Source: Coleophoma eucalyptorum
Lineage: Eukaryota; Ascomycota; Leotiomycetes; Helotiales; Dermateaceae
Length of the DNA: 64,000 nucleotides
Assembly (NCBI GenBank): GCA_026120035.1
Contig: JALRME010000054.1
Location: 62,001 to 126,000, forward strand
Direction: 5' to 3'
The notes beneath the pieces are model-generated. The model did no database searches. It saw nothing but the letters and a program-made list of their open reading frames with translations, and had not been told where the DNA came from. A program made the translations under genes and the position numbers. How positions within the stretch are numbered: position 1 is the first letter of the stretch; each line of letters starts with the position of its first letter. Shown piece by piece: positions 58,658 to 64,000 of this stretch.

Positions 58658-60014
58658 TAGTTCGTATTTCTGTATGGATAACGGAGTTGAGATTTGACTA
58701 TGTAAATGGTATTAAGCGAGGTGGTTCACACTGTACAGGCTACTCGGCACATTTCTGCTTTACCCAGACAATTTCCTTGGGTGTCACGGTATCATAGCAC
58801 GATAGAGGCGTTGTGTACGTTTTCCAGGTTTAAGGTACGGCGTTTGGGATGTCGCTTATGGAGTTTGGAGAAGGATGAATGGCTCTTTACTGTACCCAGG
58901 CACTGAATGTGGGCATGCTGGATGAATCAATTACGAGGCGGGGACTTTAACAGTCTTGAAAGAAAGAGAGGGGACGAAAGTCTCTTACTCCCCTAGATCG
59001 GTTTAATCAGAATGGGACTTCTTTCAATCGTTTGTGTGTTATCCCCATGAGGGTCTTAGAAACAGGCACCGTAGCCCATCGGCTATGACGTATTGGCTGT
59101 CCATAAGCACGAGGGTAGCGACCTGGGTCCGGCGTGGTTACGTGCACGCACTCCCTCCAGGCGAATTGTTCTCAAAGCGGCTCCATTTCGGATTTGGGTC
59201 TTCGCAAACAACCTAAGTATTAACTAGTAAACAGTACAGAGGTGTTTCGGGCTCTACAGCACTCTCGGGAATAATAATGGGAGGACAGGAGATCTAATTC
59301 TCATTAATGCGCAGGTTGACATGTCCGTAGCATTGGGACCGTCAAGCCTCACGCTCGTCGATCAAGTAATTCGGATTAGCTCCATAATAGACCTTGCTCC
59401 CTGGAAGCCCCTGTGCCTGACACACGTCACAATTAGAATCAGAAACCTCCTGTATTGAAATATCTGGCTCCCTCGTCCGGTTCCATTAACTAGTTACCTT
59501 CTCTGTTTACCGCCCATCCATATCCTACCGCTCAACAGAGGATATGCAGTGTTTAATTTGAATGTTGTTGTTGCTTCTCTTTTTTTCTGTGCGATAAGAC
59601 AATTCAACATAACCATTGATAGTGTCTTCTAATGGCATGGTTGGTCGCGACCGTGCTTTCAAAACACACGCATTATTATCAGTGCCTCACTAACTTTCAT
59701 CTAGCCTCACGAGTCCAGGGGCGCCGCTCGCAACGCCGTCTCACTTTATTTACGTGACGTCGTGTTGTACTCTGCTATCTCCGAGGATCCGTGAACGCAG
59801 CCCTTTTCACTGAATTAGCTCTCCTTCGTCAGTCCTTTCACTGGGGAAAGGACATCATGAAATTGGTTTGGGGACAGGAGCACTATATTTGCATTGATTG
59901 ATCTGGTCGTCTCTGGGATGTGCGCTGGCCAATGAGCAGTAATTTCCTTTGCTTTCGACTCACATTCATAGCAGAACACATCTGCACTTCTTGTCTGTGA
60001 AATCCCACATCAAT
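58658..60014. other. Spacer between the kinase and the esterase genes
   Basis: About 1.36 kb. Short plus-strand frames (58706-58906, 59034-59216) show no family features. TTACGTGACGTCG near 59750 contains TGACGTC, a CRE-like site, about 260 nt before the esterase start. Confidence 0.45.
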
Positions 60015-61865
60015 ATGCAGAAATTCCGGCGGGCGAATTCTACCGGCAATGGCCCAATTCACAGGCCCATCAGCAAGTCTCAAGATGCTCCAGCCTCCAA
60101 GCACCCCAAATCTCGCCAACCAGCCGGGTTGCGAGAGAAGATTCTGAAGACTCCGCTGCCGTGCTACTCGGGCCCATATTCAGTTGGCTTCCTAGATATT
60201 GAAGTCCCGGTGAGAGAGCCACGGACTTTCGGGAGCATTAAAAGAAACCACAAACATCTTCTTGCGCTAGAAACTGTGCTCTTTTCTATATATTACCCGT
60301 CGGCCTTTGGAAGCGGCTCGGGGGCAAGTCCCGAGGGCGAGAAGAAATGGTCGAGGGCGACCTGGCTACCAAGACCCAGACTCGAAGTATCTAAAGGCTA
60401 TGCAAAGTTTGCTGGTCTTCCTGGGACGCCAACTGCTGCCTTTTTCGCCATGACAAGCATGTTCACCAAATTACCAGCATTTCGAAATGCAAAACTGGCT
60501 CAGCACTGGCCCTCACAGCATAACTCACGAGAGGGAGGATTTAAAGTGAAAAACGAGGCAGGCCCACGACCTCCTGGTGAACCAGAAGAGCCAATTTTCC
60601 CCTTGCTCATCTTTTCCCATGGCCTCGGTGGCACCAGAACAACCTACAGTTCCGTGTGCGGCGAGTTTGCAAGCTATGGCTTTGTTGTGGTTGCCATTGA
60701 GCATCGAGATGGGTCCGGCCCAAGGACATATGTAAACTTGCCTCAAGATCTCTCTGGAGAGTTTGAACCGATGGAGAAGGAAAAGAAGAAGAGCTATGCG
60801 AAGCTAGATTACATTTTCCCAAAGGACAATGCAAAAGATACGATGCCCGGAAACAAGCAAGGCGTGGATTCCGAACTAAGAGCTGCTCAAATTGAGTTGC
60901 GTCTTGCCGAGATTGAGGAGGCTTACCATGTTATGACTATGATACACAACGGCAACGGCGATGCAGTAGCAGCTGCAAATTTGCGGGTTGAGGGAAACGT
61001 TGGAAGTAGTTCAAGAGGTCTCACCGGCGTCGATTGGAGCTTGTGGAAAGATCGCTTCCATTTAAAGCAAGTCACGATCCTGGGGCACTCGTTCGGTTCT
61101 GCCACTGCTGTTGAGGTTCTTCGACATCATGATAGGTTTCAATTTGTTGGACAGGGCATCATATACGATATTTGGGGAGCAGCAATTCCTCCGCAAGACG
61201 ATCCTAGCCATCGAATAAATGTGCCGTTACTAGGCATTAATTCTGAAGCATTCATGTACTGGCCCGAAAACTTCGAACGGGTCATGAGCATATGCAAGGA
61301 AGCCAAAGAGCACGGTTCTCTGTGCTGGTTAATGACCGTCAGAGGCACAGTCCACATCAGTCAATCGGACTTTAGTATTCTGTATCCGCGTATATCAAGC
61401 CTGTTATTGAAAATGACGGCAGATCCTAGGAGAGCGATTGATCTTAACATCAACGCCTCTCTGGAATTTCTTAAAGAGGTCATGCCAGCTCGAATTTCAG
61501 CAATGAATCGAGGCACAAACGAACATCTGCTTGAAGTTCGTACCCTGGATACTCTACCGGAGGAAGGCCGGCCGCCAAATGAATGGACCGCAGTAAGATT
61601 AAAGATCCCACATGAAATGCGTCTCCGCCTCACCCCCAAGTGGGTAAGGAAACACAATCGCAAGAAAGAGCTCAAAAGTGGCGGGGAAGAAAATCATGAG
61701 ATATGGATGCACGTTGCGCCTACAAAAGAGGAGCTGGCAAGACACGGATTAAAGCCTGCAATGGAGCTTGAGAACGATCAGAATGGCGGTATGGTAGAGG
61801 TACATGGAGATGAAGGGCGTCAAACTCATCAAGGTATCGAACAAAGGTACATGAACAGGGGATAA
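60015..61865 (+). CDS. Platelet-activating-factor acetylhydrolase-like phospholipase
   Basis: Alpha/beta-hydrolase of the PAF-AH (isoform II/plasma) family; in animals these cleave the sn-2 acetyl or short oxidised acyl group of phospholipids. A single intronless frame of 616 aa from the first ATG (60015). The family landmark LLIFSHGLGGTRTTYSSVCG forms the oxyanion region at about 196-215, the nucleophile motif GHSFGSA has Ser359, Asp385 follows in IYDIWGAA, and His447 is in GTVHISQSDF, so the catalytic triad is complete. There is no signal peptide or transmembrane segment. A C-terminal extension of about 150 residues after the triad is charged and includes RLTPKWVRKHNRKKE. The natural substrate in fungi is not known to me. 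Confidence 0.9.
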   Translation: MQKFRRANSTGNGPIHRPISKSQDAPASKHPKSRQPAGLREKILKTPLPCYSGPYSVGFLDIEVPVREPRTFGSIKRNHKHLLALETVLFSIYYPSAFGSGSGASPEGEKKWSRATWLPRPRLEVSKGYAKFAGLPGTPTAAFFAMTSMFTKLPAFRNAKLAQHWPSQHNSREGGFKVKNEAGPRPPGEPEEPIFPLLIFSHGLGGTRTTYSSVCGEFASYGFVVVAIEHRDGSGPRTYVNLPQDLSGEFEPMEKEKKKSYAKLDYIFPKDNAKDTMPGNKQGVDSELRAAQIELRLAEIEEAYHVMTMIHNGNGDAVAAANLRVEGNVGSSSRGLTGVDWSLWKDRFHLKQVTILGHSFGSATAVEVLRHHDRFQFVGQGIIYDIWGAAIPPQDDPSHRINVPLLGINSEAFMYWPENFERVMSICKEAKEHGSLCWLMTVRGTVHISQSDFSILYPRISSLLLKMTADPRRAIDLNINASLEFLKEVMPARISAMNRGTNEHLLEVRTLDTLPEEGRPPNEWTAVRLKIPHEMRLRLTPKWVRKHNRKKELKSGGEENHEIWMHVAPTKEELARHGLKPAMELENDQNGGMVEVHGDEGRQTHQGIEQRYMNRG

Positions 61866-62770
61866 GAATCTCACCTTCCAGTGGAGCCTCGTAAATGTAG
61901 CGAAGTGAATGTGGTATCCGAGGCAGCCTTGGAAACCACTGTGGAATATCGAGAATACTGGTTAAGACAGGTAGCCAATGTGCAACCACAGGCCTGCATA
62001 TATCAGCAGTTGATTGCCATGCATCGGAAGCATAGGACTACAGATAGTACTCAGACGCTAGCTGTTTAATGATCGGCTCGTAGGACATCATCACTTGGCC
62101 ACTTTTCTTTGGACATATAGGCATATTCACCTTCATGCCCGTCTCTTTCCCAGCTCACAATCTCTGTAGTAGCAGAGCAAAGAACGATGTCCACAGAGGA
62201 GCAGCAGCGGCTGGGAGAAATCAGAGCATATCTTATGGCAATCTTTTAAGCGCTTAACATTGAGCCAGGATTCTTCGTACCGTCATCGTCGAGGGTGCGG
62301 TGGCTGGATAGATATGATGGTAGAGCATTTGCTTGCAGTCATTAGCACAGAGACACGAATCTTGAACTCAAATTTTGGCATGTGTTCCATGGAACCGCGG
62401 GACCTGTTGCTGATTGGATCTTGAATACATATAAGGATAGACCTTGATAGACAGCCATTGGCAATATTGAAAGCAGATTATAGAGAGATCCTAGGCTACA
62501 TTCACCATGCTTTTGGCAAGAGACTTAATTGGGCTTTCTGGAAAATGCGTAGGTTATCTCAAGTGGTATTAGTTTGAACCACCATACGGCCAGTCCAGAG
62601 GCTGTCCCTTAAGTAGCAGCCCAAGCAATGATTGGTGCGGAATGGAGATGCAAAGGAGGAACAAAACAAATAACGTTAACGAGGAAACATGGTCAAGGAC
62701 ATGGGGCTTTACTATTTAAGTTACAGTAGCATACCCGGAACGCCCGTATTGTAGGTACAGCTACTGCAGA

Positions 62771-62863
62771 TAGGTAGGGTGGTGGGGTGGTAGGACGGTG
62801 GTGCGGTAGGACGGTAGGCGGTAGGGCGGTAGGGAGGTAAGGAGGTAAGGAGGTAAAGAGGTA
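62771..62863 (+). repeat. GGTAGG(GC/AC/AA)-type tandem repeat
   Basis: Imperfect GGTAGGACGGTAG and GGTAAGGAG units, G-rich on the plus strand. Enough G tracts of two or three are present to allow a weak G-quadruplex. Confidence 0.7.
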
Positions 62864-63683
62864 GTTGGGCCACGGAAGATCGGAGATAGCAAACCTCTCC
62901 AATAACTGGCCAGCAGGACTGATGTGCTCAACGGGGACTAAAGCTGCGGCTATAAGAATCAGCCACCACCCCAAAAGGGAGCACACAAACAAACGAACGA
63001 CAGTCGATATTATTACCTCGGATCTTCGACGACGGACTATCGGTTTTTGAGTTTGTGGGGAAGTCCAGAAGAGCCCATTCGGACAGCTTTTCCTGGCATT
63101 GAAGCACCATGGTGATTGCGTGTCTCCCCCCTGTCGGCATTCAACTCGACTGTATCATTCATTCATTCATGGTCGTTCTTGACACCAAGAACGCCTGATA
63201 TGTGTGTCCCGTCCCATCTCTGCTCCCACGGTACAGGGCCAAGGCGCCGGGTCTGAGACGTTTCATGAGATACGAGTACATCTCAAGTTTGGACTTCTCT
63301 ACTCTCTTTCACTTTCTTCACCCTAGGGCACGTTCCCTCGGCCCGAGCTGAGCGAGTCTTGGGGAGCATCGCGTTGAGGAATTTTCGCATCTGGCTTGCT
63401 GCATGAAACAGCCGGTCAGGACAGGACGTACAAGGCAACAGGAGCCGGGTCTGGTCAATTCGGTGCTCGGATGAGTTTCTCGTGCATGGAATGATTCTTG
63501 GGGGAGATTGAAAGTGCGGTCTAGCTAGAGAGTCGAGTATCATAATTAGGATCCAGATATATATAACTGGCGCTGAAAGGCGCGATGGGAAAAGCGGTCT
63601 CGCTTGGGTTGACGCGGAGGGTTGAGGTTTTGGGTCCGGGAGTCGGAGAAATCATGTTAAGCGGCCTTCTTTTATGAAGCCAG

Positions 63684-63786
63684 GCGAGCGAGAGGAGCGA
63701 GGAGAGCGAGGAGAGCGAAGTGAAGGGGGAAAAGGAGAAGGAAAGAGAGAGAGAGAGGAAGCGGAAGAGAGACGGTAGAGGAGAAT
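63684..63786 (+). repeat. Purine-rich GAGCGAGGA tract
   Basis: Almost pure A/G on the plus strand with GCGAGGAGA units and a short (GA)n run. Confidence 0.65.
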
Positions 63787-63840
63787 GAATAGGTGTAGGG
63801 GGGTTGATAGACATGTTACTGTTAACGTTAATATGGGTAT

Positions 63841-63895
63841 TGATGCTGATACTGATGTTGATGTTGATGTTGACTATGACTATGACTATGACTAT
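63841..63895 (+). repeat. GATGTT and GACTAT tandem repeats
   Basis: Two adjoining hexanucleotide arrays: GATGTT (about three units after degenerate copies), then GACTAT (four units). Confidence 0.8.
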
Positions 63896-64000
63896 AGATA
63901 GTGTTGTTGACTTCTGGGCTACGATGCCAGGCGTGGGTGGTGGTGGAGACGGGGCCCCTGTCCCCACCGCCGACGGAATACTATACCGTACGAGCATGCT

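Larger units (their letters stand above)
61866..64000. other. Right-end spacer with simple repeats
   Basis: The last 2.1 kb have no supported gene. Three low-complexity blocks (62771-62863, 63684-63786, 63841-63895) explain the minus-strand frames at 62693-62992 and 63521-63997, which translate as repetitive peptides. A gene starting beyond the window edge cannot be excluded. Confidence 0.55.

Noticed and set aside
62693..62992. 99-codon minus-strand frame with a hydrophobic start
   Set aside because: The middle is a translation of the GGTAGG tandem repeat (Leu/Pro/Thr run); only the first 30 residues look like a signal anchor, by chance.
63521..63997. 158-codon minus-strand frame at the right edge
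   Set aside because: It translates the GATGTT/GACTAT and purine-rich repeats into Ile/Val/Asn and Ser/Leu runs; low-complexity artefact.

Overview
The window is nuclear DNA of a filamentous ascomycete (Pezizomycotina). The genes carry many short introns (about 45-80 nt, GT-AG, often with a CTGAC/CTAAC-like branch site), code for typical fungal families (TEA/AbaA factor, HsbA family, hybrid histidine kinase with PAS domains, DUF2237) and lie on both strands with 0.3-1 kb spacers. I would guess a leotiomycete, but that is inference. I found no tRNA, rRNA, CRISPR or intact transposon.

Layout. 0.8-3.4 kb: succinate dehydrogenase membrane anchor (-) and mitochondrial processing peptidase beta (+), divergent around a 258-bp spacer with a CCAATCA box. 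4.0-5.7 kb: SAP-domain protein (-). 6.6-9.1 kb: lipin phosphatidate phosphatase (-). 10.0-11.2 kb: ketopantoate reductase (+). 11.8-15.6 kb: membrane-anchored fibronectin III/coiled-coil protein (+). 16.0-16.7 kb: unknown 200-aa protein (-). 18.6-21.0 kb: fungal ELL elongation factor (-). 21.0-26.8 kb: long gene-free stretch with purine-rich simple repeats. 26.8-27.4 kb: DUF2237 protein (+). 27.8-28.6 kb: seven-exon LC8 dynein light chain with a GC-AG intron (-). 29.0-31.8 kb: Mrd1 (+). 32.8-35.1 kb: TEA/AbaA transcription factor (+), preceded by a cluster of CATTCY motifs, the known AbaA site. 35.6-36.2 kb: HsbA-like protein without a signal peptide (-). 36.2-43.8 kb: second gene desert, with three broken coding-like fragments. 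43.8-45.8 kb: PH-domain protein with duplicated exon modules (+). 47.7-49.6 kb: unknown protein with LRR-like and Cys-rich parts (+). 50.9-51.8 kb: four-pass membrane protein (+). 53.2-58.7 kb: 13-exon hybrid histidine kinase (+). 60.0-61.9 kb: platelet-activating-factor acetylhydrolase-like esterase (+). 61.9-64.0 kb: gene-free, simple repeats.

The genes are mostly unrelated housekeeping and regulatory functions, with no biosynthetic cluster or defence island. The clearest functional pairing is the divergent SDHD/MPP-beta pair, both mitochondrial and respiratory. Exon structures were built by hand from splice signals and family conservation, so small errors at individual junctions are possible.
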